A DNA stretch of 64,000 nucleotides, from NCBI RefSeq assembly GCF_000744705.1, contig NZ_JQML01000001.1, positions 7,822,017 to 7,886,016 of the forward strand, read 5' to 3'. Below are positions 42,888-52,131 of the stretch, piece after piece (the first letter of the stretch is position 1; each line of letters opens with the position of its first letter). The notes under the pieces were generated by a model. That model was not told the origin of the DNA. It saw only the letters and a list, made by a program, of their open reading frames with translations, and searched no databases. A program made the position numbers and the translations under genes. The stretch comes from Streptacidiphilus albus JL83 (GTDB lineage: Bacteria; Actinomycetota; Actinomycetes; Streptomycetales; Streptomycetaceae).

Positions 42888-43979
42888 TTACCGGTCCGAG
42901 CGCACCCGCCAGCCCCGGTCGGTCAGGGCGACGGCCAGCGAGGGCGCGGCCGAGGGCGCGACCATCAGCTGGACCAGGCCGGCCTGCTGGCCGGTGGAGT
43001 GCTCGATCAGCACGTCCTCGATGTTGACCCCGGCCCTTCCGGCCTCGGCGAACAGCCTGGCCAGCTCGCCCGGCTGGTCGCCGATGAGCACCGCGACCGT
43101 CTCGTAGCGGGTCGGCGGAGCCCCGTGCTTGCCGGGGATCCGGGCCCGGCCGGCGTTGCCGCGCCGCAGCACGTCCTCGACGGCGTGGGCGCCCTCGCCG
43201 CGCTTGGCCTCGTCGGCGGCCTCCAGCGAGCGCAGCCCGGCGACCGCGCCGCCGAGGTCGGCGGCCAGCTCCTCCAGCACGTCGGCGACCATCCCGGCGT
43301 TGGCGCTGAGGATCTCCACCCACATCGCCGGGTTGGAGGCGGCGATCCGGGTGGTGTCGCGGATGCCGGGACCGGCCAGCCGCACCGCGTTCTCCTCCGC
43401 CTGCTCCAGCCGGGCGGCGACCAGGCTGGCCAGCACCTGCGGAGTGTGCGAGACCAGGGCCACCGCGCGGTCGTGCGCCCCCGCCTCCATCACCACCGGC
43501 ACCGCCCCGCAGAGGGCGACCAGCTCCAGCGCGGCGTTGAGGGTGTCGGTGTCGGTCTCCGGCATCGGGGTCAGCACCCAGGTCCGGCCCTCGAACAGGT
43601 CGGCCCGCGCGGCCAGCGGCCCGTTGCGCTCCGCCCCGGCCATCGGATGGCTGCCGATGTAGTGGACGGTGTCGCAGCCCAGCGCGGCGATGTCACGGCG
43701 CGGTCCGGCCTTGACGCTGGCCACGTCGGTGTACCAGCGGGCCAGGCCCTCCCGCTGGCAGTCGGCCAGGACGGAGGCGATCAGGGCCGGCGGGACGGCG
43801 ATGATCGCCAGGTCGACCGGGGCGGCCGGCGCGTCCAGGGTGCCGGCCCCGAGCGAGGCGGCCGTCCTGGCGGCGTCCGGGTCCGCGTCCCGCAGATGGA
43901 CCGTTATTCCGCGCGCGCTGAGCGCGAGCGCGGCGGAGGTACCGATCAGTCCGGTGCCGATGACGGCGGCTGTGCGCAT
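42888..43979 (-). CDS. tyrA: Prephenate dehydrogenase
   Basis: Tyrosine biosynthesis enzyme of 363 residues converting prephenate to 4-hydroxyphenylpyruvate. NAD(P)-binding GTGLIGTSAALAL at the N-terminus, the substrate motif HPMAGAERNGP, the helical dimerisation domain and a C-terminal ACT-like regulatory domain (VAVLIGDQPGELARLFAEAGRAGVNIEDV). ATG 43979. Its stop is 60 nt upstream of cmk. Confidence 0.96.
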   Translation of the reverse strand: MRTAAVIGTGLIGTSAALALSARGITVHLRDADPDAARTAASLGAGTLDAPAAPVDLAIIAVPPALIASVLADCQREGLARWYTDVASVKAGPRRDIAALGCDTVHYIGSHPMAGAERNGPLAARADLFEGRTWVLTPMPETDTDTLNAALELVALCGAVPVVMEAGAHDRAVALVSHTPQVLASLVAARLEQAEENAVRLAGPGIRDTTRIAASNPAMWVEILSANAGMVADVLEELAADLGGAVAGLRSLEAADEAKRGEGAHAVEDVLRRGNAGRARIPGKHGAPPTRYETVAVLIGDQPGELARLFAEAGRAGVNIEDVLIEHSTGQQAGLVQLMVAPSAAPSLAVALTDRGWRVRSDR

Positions 43980-44247
43980 GGCGGCTACGCCCTTCGAAGA
44001 GCCTGCGGGTCGGGGTGTGCGGGACCATGATTCCCTATCCGGGCGAACTCCCGGGGTGGTGGCGCGATCCGGCGGTCGCCCGCTGCGGCGGCCGATCGGG
44101 TCGGGGCGCAGGCCGACCCGATCAGCGCGGCGGTGCGGAGCCCCCCACGCGCCGCCACAGTAGCCAGCACGACCAGCATGCGGAATCGCCGGTCCATGAA
44201 CTGAGACGCCCGGGGGCCGGGAGCACGGTCGTGTAGCGTCCCTGGGC

Positions 44248-44658
44248 GTGAGCGAGAACAGGGCCCCGCAGGGCAGCAGTGCAGAGCAGAACGCCGTGCA
44301 GGACCGGGTCTACGTCGGCAAGGCCGGTCCGGACGCCGCGCTGGACCGGGGCTGGCTGCTGGGCCACTTCAAGCCGGAGGGCGACGCCCGGCACAGCGAG
44401 GACGTCGAGATCAAGTGGGGCGTCCACCCGCCCGGCGACACCCGCGCCCAGTGGGTCAGCGGCGAGCAGCGGACCGCTCTGCTGGTCCTGATCAGCGGCC
44501 GGTTCCGGGTCGAACTCCCGGGCCGCAGCGTGCTGCTGGCCGAGCAGGGCGACTACGTCGTCTGGGGCCGCGGCGTCGACCACTCCTGGATTGCCGAGGA
44601 GGAGTCGGTGGTGCTCACCGTCCGCTGGCCCTCCGTCGCGGGCTACGCCGTCCCCTGA
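44248..44658 (+). CDS. Cupin-like protein
   Basis: Protein of 136 residues with a single cupin-like beta barrel (VEIKWGVHPPGDTRAQW, TALLVLISGRFRVELPG, LAEQGDYVVWGRGVDHSW). Histidines in the usual metal positions are only partly kept, so binding rather than catalysis is as likely. Relatives in streptomycetes are often mislabelled as signal peptidase, but no such motif is present. GTG 44248 has TAGCGT eight bases upstream, suggesting a leaderless mRNA. Converges with the LCP gene. Confidence 0.75.
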   Translation: MSENRAPQGSSAEQNAVQDRVYVGKAGPDAALDRGWLLGHFKPEGDARHSEDVEIKWGVHPPGDTRAQWVSGEQRTALLVLISGRFRVELPGRSVLLAEQGDYVVWGRGVDHSWIAEEESVVLTVRWPSVAGYAVP

Positions 44659-44683
44659 GGCGCGGGCCGACCGGGCCCGCGCC
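44659..44683. terminator. Hairpin terminator between convergent genes
   Basis: GGCGCGGGCC / GGCCCGCGCC, perfect 10-bp arms with a 5-nt loop, directly after the cupin stop and 12 nt before the LCP stop. Confidence 0.75.
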
Positions 44684-44694
44684 GACCGGAGCGG

Positions 44695-46387
44695 CTACGG
44701 GGCGGAGTCGGGGACGTTCGGGTAGAGGTTGTACATCTGCAGCGGGCTCTCCGGCGGACTCTCCCAGTCGGCGCCGCCGGCCAGCCCGAGCTTGTTCTCG
44801 GTCTGGTCGGGGCTCACCGTGGCGCAGGTGCCGTTGTTGTTGGCGTACTGGACGCCGGTGCTGGCCAGCGCCGAGGCGGTGTTGACCGGCGGGGCCGAGG
44901 GCGTCGAGTGCGGGAAGGCGTCGCCGCTGGTCCAGTCCGCCCCGATGACCAGCGACAGTCCGGCGGAGCCGCCCTGCTTCAGCTCGCCGGAGGGCAGGCC
45001 GAGGACCTTCGCCACGGCCTGCGCCTGGGCGGCCTGGCCCGGACCGTAGGTCAGCGAGCTGGTCGGGACGTCGGCGTGCGGATGGCCGGCCGTGCCGGAG
45101 CTGAAGCCGTCGCTGATCAGCTCGGCGGCGATGGTGTTCTGCCGGCCGTCGACCTCGGTGCCGTTGTAGACGTCGACGGCGATCGAGGAGAGGGACACCT
45201 GCGGGGCCGTGGCGGCCGCGGCGGTGGCCGTCGACGTGGCCCTGCCGGCGCCGCTGGCCGAACCGTTGGCGGCGGTCAGCGACTGGTCGCTCTTGATCGC
45301 GTCGAAGAGGTTCTGCGCAGCCGGGTCCACCACCACCGAGGACGAGTCGTCGGGATCCTGGTCGTTCTGCATGGTGGTGAAGGTGATCCGGTCGGTCGGC
45401 ACCTTGTTCAGGTCGTCGGCCAGATTGATCAGCTTGAGGGGGCTGCCGAGGTCGGGACTGACCGTCAGCGCCTTGGTGGCCGCGTTGGCGATGCTGTACA
45501 TCGCCCCGACATTGGTGACCGTGCCCGCGCTCTTCAGCTTGTTGGTCATGTCGGTGAAGAAGATGTGGGTCCCGGCGGTACGGCCCTGGTTGTCGCTGCC
45601 GTCGCCGAAGCCGTGCCGGGTGCGCAGGAACTCCAGTGCGGACACGCCCTTGAGCTGGTGGTAGCCCTTGGTCAGCTTCAGCCCGGAGTCGATGTCGTAC
45701 ATATTGCTGCTGACGCAGACATTGACGCCGCCCAGCGCGTTGGAGATGGCGACGACCCCGCCGAAGTCGACCACCGCGAAGTCGTCGATGGTGATCCCGG
45801 TCAGCTTGTGCACCGCCATCGCGGTGCAGCTGGGACCCCACTGGAGACTGTTCGTGATCTTGCGGTCGAGCCCCGACTCGCTCGCCCCGGTCTTGCTGTC
45901 GGTGCAGGCCGGGAGCTGCATCATGGTGTCGCGCGGGATGCTCATCACGGTGATGTTGCTGCGGTCCGCGGAGAGGTGGACGATCATCTCCACGTCCGCG
46001 TTGGCGCCGGCGCCGCCGTCGCCGCCGAGCTTGGCGTCCGCGGCGGTGCCCCGGGTGTCCGAGCCGATCAGCAGGACGTTGAGCGGGTACCGGCCGAAGG
46101 GGTCCGCCTTCTCCACGCCCACGGCCTTGGCCCGGTTGGCGCCGCTGTACAGCTGCGCGGTGTGGATGTTGCCGTTCAGCTGGAAGTACAGGTAGGTCGC
46201 CCCGCCCCCGGCCACCGCCACCACGCCGGCGGTGGCCGCGCCCACGATGGTCAGCACCTTCCGCCGGCGCCGCCGCCGCAGCAGCCGCTCCGCGCTGCGC
46301 GGGCCCTCCGCCTCCGGCAGGCGGGGCCGGCCCCGCGCCGTCCGCCGGAGCCGGCCTGCCCCGTCCCGCTGCCCGCCGCCCGCTCAT
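44695..46387 (-). CDS. LytR-CpsA-Psr (LCP) family cell-wall ligase, N-terminus in another frame
   Basis: LCP phosphotransferase that attaches wall polymers to peptidoglycan. The main frame has a membrane anchor (IVGAATAGVVAVAGGGATYLYF), the catalytic domain (NVLLIGSDTRG, ADVEMIVHLSADRSNITVMSIPRDT, DFAVVDFGGV, LEFLRTRHGFGDGSDNQGR) and a C-terminal LytR_C domain (VDVYNGTEVDGRQNTIAAELISDGF). In that frame the only start is GTG 46257, right at the anchor. The preceding in-frame codons encode a typical Arg-rich leader (SAERLLRRRRRRK) with no start codon. An ATG at 46387 with ribosome site AGGTGAG is in another frame, so a frameshift within the first 40 codons (error or mutation) is likely. Confidence 0.85.
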
Positions 46388-46866
46388 CCGCTCACCTGCG
46401 CCCCGGGTATGGACGGCAGCCATTTTCGGTACGACGAACGACGAACGAGGCACAGCATGGGCGACACCCTCCAGGATGCGTCGGCCGCCCGGCCACCGGG
46501 CCGGGCGCATACGACCGCGCAACCTCAGCGGACGCGAGCCGATGGCCAAAGGTTGCACCGGGGAAGGACTTTGACTGTCCGTGGAGCAACGGGAACGCGC
46601 TGCTCACAGCGGTTGGGCCGGCTTGTCCGCTGATATCCCGGTAGATCGCCACGATTCGGCCGGGTCGGTCCGGGTCGGTCCGGGGCAGTGCGGGGACGGC
46701 TCAGCGCAGCAGGAAGCCCCGGATCCGGCGCAGCCCCCAGATCGTGGCCAGGCCGCCCGGGAACGTAGCAGCGGGGACAGATCGCAGCAATGAATCAACA
46801 GCCTTGCACAAAATGTTGACCTTGGTGGATTCCCCGGATGCCGGGGGCAGACGGTCCGGAACGACC
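46388..46866. other. Region without a supported gene
   Basis: About 480 nt between the LCP gene and the L31 terminator. Short frames occur but lack ribosome sites or domains. A minus-strand stretch at about 46700-46790 ending GGLATIWGLRRIRGFLLR-stop resembles the end of a membrane-associated enzyme and may be a degraded gene end. Confidence 0.4.
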
Positions 46867-46899
46867 GGAGGCCCGGTGACGTGGTGTCACCGGGCCTCC
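46867..46899 (-). terminator. Strong hairpin terminator after L31 gene
   Basis: GGAGGCCCGGTGAC / GTCACCGGGCCTCC, perfect 14-bp arms, 5-nt loop GTGGT, 17 nt beyond the L31 stop. Confidence 0.85.
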
Positions 46900-46916
46900 G
46901 CGGACGTCGTGTCGGA

Positions 46917-47363
46917 TCAGGGCAGCTGCTTCTCCATGGCGGCCCGCCCCTCCTCCGCCAGCCGCCGACGGGCCCACTCCAGGCTGGCCGGGGTCAGGTC
47001 GCGTCCGCTCGCCAGCACCAGGTCCTCGGCCGAGACCTCCCCCTCGCTCCCGGTGTGCAGCAGCCGGTCCGGGGTGACCTCGTCCGGCGTGGGCCGGCGC
47101 ACGGTCTCGCCGTCCGCGCTGCTCGCGCCGTAGCGGCGCTGGAACTTCGCGATCTCGCCCTGGGGGTCGACGGTGCGGGCCCGTCCGGTGTGGAACGGGT
47201 GGCTCTCGGCGGAGATCTCCACGTCCACCACCGGGTACGTGTTGCCGTCGTCCCACTCGATGGTCTGCTCGCTGGTCGCGGTGGACCGGGTGAGGAAGGC
47301 GTAGCCGGCCGAGCGGTCCCGGAAGACGACCGGGTGGTAGTCGGGATGGCTGTCCTGCTTCAT
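46917..47363 (-). CDS. rpmE2: Ribosomal protein L31 type B with C-terminal extension
   Basis: Residues 1-85 are L31 of the zinc-free B type: [47 protein letters not shown], and no cysteines. The usual length is 80-90; this protein has 148, with a charged tail ([31 protein letters not shown], then a helix [21 protein letters not shown]). ATG 47363. Type B L31 usually replaces the zinc-binding form under zinc starvation, but no Zur-like box is visible upstream. It is 29 nt downstream of the CDGSH/ferredoxin gene and may share its transcript. Confidence 0.92.
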   Translation of the reverse strand: MKQDSHPDYHPVVFRDRSAGYAFLTRSTATSEQTIEWDDGNTYPVVDVEISAESHPFHTGRARTVDPQGEIAKFQRRYGASSADGETVRRPTPDEVTPDRLLHTGSEGEVSAEDLVLASGRDLTPASLEWARRRLAEEGRAAMEKQLP

Positions 47364-47392
47364 GGCTGGCTCCTCGTCTCGTGCCTGCTGTC

Positions 47393-47878
47393 TCAAGCCT
47401 GCTCGCTGGTGCTGCCTTTGTCGTGCTCGGCGGAGTCGTGCCCGGGGGAGTCGTGCCCGGCGGGGTCGTGCTCGGCGCAGCGGCCGCTGTGGTCGCAGTA
47501 GGGCGGGTTCGCGGTCCGGTCGCAGCCGCAGAGCATCGCCCTGGTCGCGCTCTCCGGCCCGTCCGGGGTCTCGATCCGCAGGTCGCCGTGCAGGTGGAGC
47601 ACGCCGTCCGGGCGCCGGGTGACCCGGGTCGGGACCGGTGGCCGCTCGTCCGGGCCGCCGTCGGTGCGGCGGTAGCGGAGGGCCCCGCTGGGGCAGCGCC
47701 GGATCACCTCGGCGACGGCGTCCGGCGGGGCCCCGTCCGGGTCGATCCATGGTCGGCGCTCCGTGTCGAACACCCCGGGCAGTCCGCGGACGCACTCGGC
47801 GGCGTGCAGGCACCGGCCGACCTCGTACTCGACGGTGATGCCCCGGCCCGGGTAGCTCCTGGTTCGTTGGTCTGCCAT
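47393..47878 (-). CDS. Ferredoxin-like plus CDGSH iron-sulfur protein
   Basis: Two-domain iron-sulfur protein of 161 residues. Residues about 15-75 form a mono-cluster Fer4_19-like domain ([29 protein letters not shown]). Residues about 80-135 form a CDGSH-type domain ([28 protein letters not shown], with His where Gly-Ser-His normally ends). The tail is a His/Asp repeat ([19 protein letters not shown]). ATG 47878 is preferred over GTG 47881 by distance from GGAGG. Such proteins transfer electrons or clusters; the partner is unknown. Confidence 0.87.
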   Translation of the reverse strand: MADQRTRSYPGRGITVEYEVGRCLHAAECVRGLPGVFDTERRPWIDPDGAPPDAVAEVIRRCPSGALRYRRTDGGPDERPPVPTRVTRRPDGVLHLHGDLRIETPDGPESATRAMLCGCDRTANPPYCDHSGRCAEHDPAGHDSPGHDSAEHDKGSTSEQA

Positions 47879-47902
47879 CACGGCCTCCGCTCCTCCGCCC
47901 GC

Positions 47903-48283
47903 TCAGTCCGTGACCTGGCTGCGGTTGGTGTGGAGCAGGTCCTGGTAGTCGGGATGGCGCGCGATCCACGCGGCGTAGAAGGGGCAGACGGCGAGCACCC
48001 GGTCCCCGTCGGCACGGGCCCGGTCGAGCGAGGTCCGCACCAGCGCCGAGCCGACGCCCCGGCCCTCGTAGCGCGGGTCGACCTCGGTGTGGACGAAGGC
48101 GATCAGCCCGGGGGAGCGGAGGTACTGGGCCAGACCGGCCAGCGCCTCCCCGTAGCGGGCCTGGTACTGGTGGGCGCCGGGGACGTCGGTGACGTCGGGG
48201 GGTGCTGCGGTCAACGGTTCCGGCTTTCGCTTCGTCGGGCGGCGGAGTCTGCTCCGCCTCGGTCGCTCCAGCATCTGCCGCAC
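47903..48283 (-). CDS. GNAT family acetyltransferase (YjdJ-like)
   Basis: Small N-acetyltransferase of 90-126 residues depending on start. The acetyl-CoA site is [20 protein letters not shown], followed by [22 protein letters not shown], typical of the short YjdJ-like GNAT proteins. The basic leader [17 protein letters not shown] is probably not translated; a TTG near 48215 ([14 protein letters not shown]) would match the family start better. Upstream of the CDGSH gene by 24 nt on the same strand. Confidence 0.8.
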   Translation of the reverse strand: MRQMLERPRRSRLRRPTKRKPEPLTAAPPDVTDVPGAHQYQARYGEALAGLAQYLRSPGLIAFVHTEVDPRYEGRGVGSALVRTSLDRARADGDRVLAVCPFYAAWIARHPDYQDLLHTNRSQVTD

Positions 48284-48331
48284 GGCGGCCCGGCGCTACC
48301 CCACGGGAACCGGGCGGGTGACGGCGGCCGG

Positions 48332-48617
48332 TCACGGCGGGGGCAGCAGGTGCCGGGCGGTGGGCTCCTGGTCGGCCAGCCTCCGCGCCCGCTCCAGCAG
48401 TTCGACGTCGTAGCCGGTCAACCGCCCGTCGTGCTGCCGCAGATGCTCGGACCAGGAGGCGACCTCGAAGACCTCCACCCAGAGCTCCGGGTCGGCCGAG
48501 TCCTGGTACAGCGCCCACCGGTACGCTCTCGGGGGCCAGGTCCAGCGCGAGGGCCGGCTCGGGCCAGGGCGCGACGATGCTGCGGTCCAGAGTGGCGCCC
48601 AGGGTCCGCAGCGGCGA
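48332..48617 (-). pseudogene. Remnant of an MFS transporter C-terminal tail
   Basis: Two segments in different frames match the cytosolic tail of MFS_3-type exporters. One frame gives [29 protein letters not shown] (48617 to about 48531). Another gives [37 protein letters not shown] (from about 48526 to the stop at 48332). The roughly 30 residues expected between them and all membrane helices are missing. The gene is decayed and cannot encode a transporter. Confidence 0.7.
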
Positions 48618-48738
48618 GCGGTCGGCGAGTCCGCCATCGGTCGTCCCCCAGGGTGCCGCAGCCCGGTCGCACGGTCGTCCGTGCACCGGAGACGACAGTA
48701 CGACGGATCGGCGGCTCCGGCCCTGCGAAACGGATCGC

Positions 48739-49362
48739 TCAGGGGGCCGGCGTCGGCTGCGCGGCCTCCCAGACGAACCCGTCCGGGTCGGTGAAGGGAC
48801 CGGCGTCGCTGCCGAGCACCAGCCGGTGCGAACCGGTGCCGTCGATCGGGACGCCGGCGTCCTTGGCCAGCGCCTTGCGCCCGTAGAGCGCCAGCTTGAC
48901 CGCGCTCGACGGGGTGGCGAACTCGACGTACTTGCGGCCGAAGCTCTTGCCGACGGCGAGGCCGCGGTCGACGTAGAACTGCTTGCTCGCGGCCACGTCC
49001 GCCGCTCCGATCAGCAGCACGATCTCGTCGAACGCCAGCGAGGCGGGGGCGGTGTCCTTCTTCTTCGACGTCGCGACCTTCCAGATCGCCCCGTCCGGGG
49101 CCCGGACCACGCCGCCGTAGCCCCAGAGGGACTTCGCGGCCGGCTTCAGGGCGGTGGCGCCGGCGTCGAGGGCGGCTCCGACCAGGCGGTCGACGTTGCC
49201 CGGCTGGGACACCGTGAGCGAGAGCGTGTAGCCGCGGAAGCCGGAGGTCGGCGCCTCCGAGGCCCGCAGGTGCACCCGGTCGCCCAGGCCGAGGGCGGCG
49301 TAGAAGTGGGCGGCGGCCGTGGGGTCGGCCACCTCAAGGGTGAGGGTTTCGATGGATGCCAT
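48739..49362 (-). CDS. Glyoxalase/VOC superfamily protein
   Basis: Protein of 207 residues made of two VOC-type beta-alpha-beta halves (about 1-110 and 115-205): [22 protein letters not shown] and [22 protein letters not shown]. The second half ends in [21 protein letters not shown]. Metal-binding positions are poorly conserved in the first half. VOC proteins act as dioxygenases, lyases or drug-binding proteins; the sequence does not say which. ATG 49362, divergent from the FMN oxidase gene with 104 nt between. Confidence 0.85.
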   Translation of the reverse strand: MASIETLTLEVADPTAAAHFYAALGLGDRVHLRASEAPTSGFRGYTLSLTVSQPGNVDRLVGAALDAGATALKPAAKSLWGYGGVVRAPDGAIWKVATSKKKDTAPASLAFDEIVLLIGAADVAASKQFYVDRGLAVGKSFGRKYVEFATPSSAVKLALYGRKALAKDAGVPIDGTGSHRLVLGSDAGPFTDPDGFVWEAAQPTPAP

Positions 49363-49466
49363 GACGACGACGCTAGGTGCGGTCCGCTGACCGCGCTTCT
49401 CCGATCCTGACCGGTTCCGCCCGACCGGTCTTGCGGCGACCCGTCGGTTCGGACAGGCTCGTGCCC

Positions 49467-50651
49467 ATGAGCGCTCAGTTCGGGGACTTCCAGAACGAGA
49501 TCTACTTCAGTGCCCTGTTCGGCACGCTGCCCACGCTGCCGATGGCCTTCGCCGAACTGGAGCGAAGGGCCGAGTCCGCGCTGCCGCCCTCCGTGTGGTC
49601 CTACGTCGCGGGCGGCGCGGGGGACGAGTTCACCCAACGGGCCAATGTCCGGGCGTTCGCGCAGTGGGGGCTGGTGCCCCGGATGCTGGTCGGGGCCGCG
49701 CAGCGGGACCTGACCGTGGAGCTGTTCGGGCTGACCCTGCCCTCGCCGCTGTTCCTGTCCCCGATCGGGGTGATCGGGCTGTGCGCCCAGGACGGCCACG
49801 GCGATCTCGCCACGGCCAGGGCCGCCGCCCGGCTGGGCGTGCCGATGGTGGCGTCCACGCTCTCGGTCGACCCGCTGGAGGAGGTCGCCAAGGGGTTCGG
49901 CGACACCCCCGGCTTCTTCCAGCTCTACACCCCGACCGACCGCGAACTGGCCGAGAGCCTGGTCCGGCGTGCGGAGGCGGCAGGTTTCAAGGGCATCGTG
50001 GTCACCCTGGACACCTGGGTCACCGGCTGGCGTCCGCGCGACCTGTCCACCGGCAACTTCCCGCAGCTGCGCGGGCACTGCCTGGCCAACTACTTCACCG
50101 ACCCGGTGTTCCGCTCGCGGCTGGCGAAGACCCCGGAGGAGGACCAGGGCGCGGCCGTGACGGCCTGGACCCGGATCTTCGGCAACCCGCTGACCTGGGC
50201 CGACCTGGACTGGCTGCGCTCGCTGACCAGCCTGCCGCTGATCCTCAAGGGGCTCTGCCACCCGGAGGACGTCCGCCGGGCCAGGGACGGCGGCATCGAC
50301 GCCGTCTACTGCTCCAACCACGGCGGCCGGCAGGCCAACGGCGGGCTGCCCGCGCTCGACGCCCTGCCCGAGGTGGTGGCCGCCGCCGAGGGCCTGCCGG
50401 TGCTCTTCGACTCCGGCGTGCGCTCCGGCGCGGACGCCGCCAAGGCGCTGGCGCTCGGTGCCACCGCCGTCGGCGTCGGCCGCCCCTACGCCTACGGGCT
50501 GGCCCTCGGCGGCACTGACGGGCTCGTCCACGTGCTGCGCTCGCTGCTGGCCGAGCTCGACCTGATCATGGCGGTGGACGGCTACCCGACCCTGGCCGAC
50601 CTCGTCCCGGACGCGCTGCGACGGCTGTCGCCGACGGTCGGCGAGAGCTAG
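49467..50651 (+). CDS. FMN-dependent alpha-hydroxy acid oxidase / lactate 2-monooxygenase-like
   Basis: Flavoenzyme of 394 residues with a TIM barrel. The substrate/FMN motifs are [73 protein letters not shown] and the active-site [10 protein letters not shown] (His and Arg). The [12 protein letters not shown] segment and length fit lactate 2-monooxygenase-like proteins more than short lactate oxidases. ATG 49467 is seven bases from CAGGCT (49454-49459), so probably leaderless; the upstream frame start at 49377 is unlikely. Confidence 0.92.
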   Translation: MSAQFGDFQNEIYFSALFGTLPTLPMAFAELERRAESALPPSVWSYVAGGAGDEFTQRANVRAFAQWGLVPRMLVGAAQRDLTVELFGLTLPSPLFLSPIGVIGLCAQDGHGDLATARAAARLGVPMVASTLSVDPLEEVAKGFGDTPGFFQLYTPTDRELAESLVRRAEAAGFKGIVVTLDTWVTGWRPRDLSTGNFPQLRGHCLANYFTDPVFRSRLAKTPEEDQGAAVTAWTRIFGNPLTWADLDWLRSLTSLPLILKGLCHPEDVRRARDGGIDAVYCSNHGGRQANGGLPALDALPEVVAAAEGLPVLFDSGVRSGADAAKALALGATAVGVGRPYAYGLALGGTDGLVHVLRSLLAELDLIMAVDGYPTLADLVPDALRRLSPTVGES

Positions 50652-50695
50652 CCGACCCTTCCCCCGAACGGGGGGCTGAGCGAGGAGCACGGGCG

Positions 50696-52090
50696 ATGGG
50701 CGGTTCGGTGCCGGGCGAGGTCGCACTGGCGAGCGCGAAGGGGCGCTGGGTACTGGCCACCACCGTGCTCGGTTCGGCGATGGCGATGCTCGACGGCTCG
50801 GCCGTCAACATCGCCCTGCCCCGGATCGGGGAGGACCTGCACGCCCCGCTCTCCGCCCTGCAGTGGGCCGTCGACGCCTACCTGCTCACGCTCGCCGGGC
50901 TGATCCTGCTCGGCGGCGCGCTCGGCGACCGCTACGGGCGGCGCCGGGTGTTCCTGACCGGCGTGGTCTGGTTCGCCCTGGCCTCGGCGGCCTGCGGGCT
51001 CGCGCCCGACGTCGAGGTGCTGGTCGCGGCGCGGGCGCTGCAGGGGGTGGGCGGGGCGCTGCTCGCCCCGGGCTCACTGGCGCTGATCCAGGCGATCTTC
51101 CGGGAACAGGACCGCCCGGCGGCGGTCGGGCTGTGGTCCGGGCTCGGCGGCGTGGCCGGGGCGCTCGGCCCGCTGGCCGGGGGCTGGCTGGTCGGCGGCC
51201 CCGGCTGGCGCTGGGTCTTCCTGATCAATCTGCCGCTGGCGGCGGTCGTGCTGGCGATCGCCCTGCGCCAGGTGCCGGAGAACCGGGACGAGTCCGCCTC
51301 CGGCCGGTTCGACCTGGGCGGCGCGGGGCTGGCCGCGCTGGCGCTCGGCTCGCTGACCGCCGCGCTGACGGCGGCCCCGACCGCGCCGACGCTCGCGGCC
51401 TGGGCGGGCGCGGCGGCGGTCGCCGCCGGCGCGGCCTTCGTCCTGACGGAGCGCCGGTCCGCCCGGCCGATGCTGCCGCTGGACCTGTTCGCCTCCCGGC
51501 TGTTCACCGTGGTGAACGTGGCCACCGTGCTGATCTACGCGGCCCTGGGCGGCGTGCTCTTCTTCCTGGTGCTGGAACTCCAGGTGGCGGCCGGCTTCCC
51601 GCCGCTGGAGGCCGGCCTCAGCACCCTGCCGGTCACCCTGCTGATGCTGCTCTTCTCCCCGGCCGCGGCCCGGCTCGGCCAGCGGATCGGCCCCCGGCTG
51701 CCGCTGACGCTGGGCCCGCTGCTGGCCGGGGCCGGGATCCTGCTGATGCTGCGGATCGGTGCCGACGCCTCCTACGCCGCCGACGTCCTGCCGGCCGCGG
51801 TGGTGCTGGGCGCCGGGATGACGCTGCTGGTCGCGCCGCTGACCGCGACCGCGCTGGCCGCCGCCGAGGACCGGCGCGCGGGCATCGCCAGCGGCGTCAA
51901 CAACGCGGCGGCGCGCACCGGCAGCCTGCTCGCGGTGGCGGCGCTGCCGGCCCTGGTCGGGTTGTCCGGCACCGAGTACCAGCGGGCCGCCGTGGTCGAC
52001 GGGGCGTTCCGGGGCGCGATGGCGATCTGCGCCGGGCTGATGTTCGCGGCGGCGCTGCTGTCCTGGGTCGCGGTGCGGCCGAAAACCTGA
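50696..52090 (+). CDS. MFS drug exporter, EmrB/QacA (DHA2) type
   Basis: Proton-coupled exporter of 464 residues with about 14 hydrophobic helices. Motif C-like LDGSAVNIALPRIGEDLHAPLSALQWAVDAY in helix 1 and motif A GDRYGRRRVF after helix 2 are characteristic. ATG 50696 has GAGGAG 12 bases upstream. 44 nt after the FMN oxidase stop and 41 nt before the mannosyltransferase, but the latter has its own promoter-like -10 box. Substrates unknown. Confidence 0.92.
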   Translation: MGGSVPGEVALASAKGRWVLATTVLGSAMAMLDGSAVNIALPRIGEDLHAPLSALQWAVDAYLLTLAGLILLGGALGDRYGRRRVFLTGVVWFALASAACGLAPDVEVLVAARALQGVGGALLAPGSLALIQAIFREQDRPAAVGLWSGLGGVAGALGPLAGGWLVGGPGWRWVFLINLPLAAVVLAIALRQVPENRDESASGRFDLGGAGLAALALGSLTAALTAAPTAPTLAAWAGAAAVAAGAAFVLTERRSARPMLPLDLFASRLFTVVNVATVLIYAALGGVLFFLVLELQVAAGFPPLEAGLSTLPVTLLMLLFSPAAARLGQRIGPRLPLTLGPLLAGAGILLMLRIGADASYAADVLPAAVVLGAGMTLLVAPLTATALAAAEDRRAGIASGVNNAAARTGSLLAVAALPALVGLSGTEYQRAAVVDGAFRGAMAICAGLMFAAALLSWVAVRPKT

Positions 52091-52131
52091 CCCGGCGACG
52101 GCGCGGCCCGGCCGTGGCCTACCGTTGGGCA

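Noticed and set aside
43985..44197. 70-codon minus-strand frame upstream of tyrA
   Set aside because: No ribosome site and no match; it overlaps the promoter regions of tyrA and the cupin gene.
46689..46790. Possible gene end GGLATIWGLRRIRGFLLR on the minus strand
   Set aside because: Resembles the end of a membrane-associated enzyme, but no upstream coding sequence or start supports a gene.
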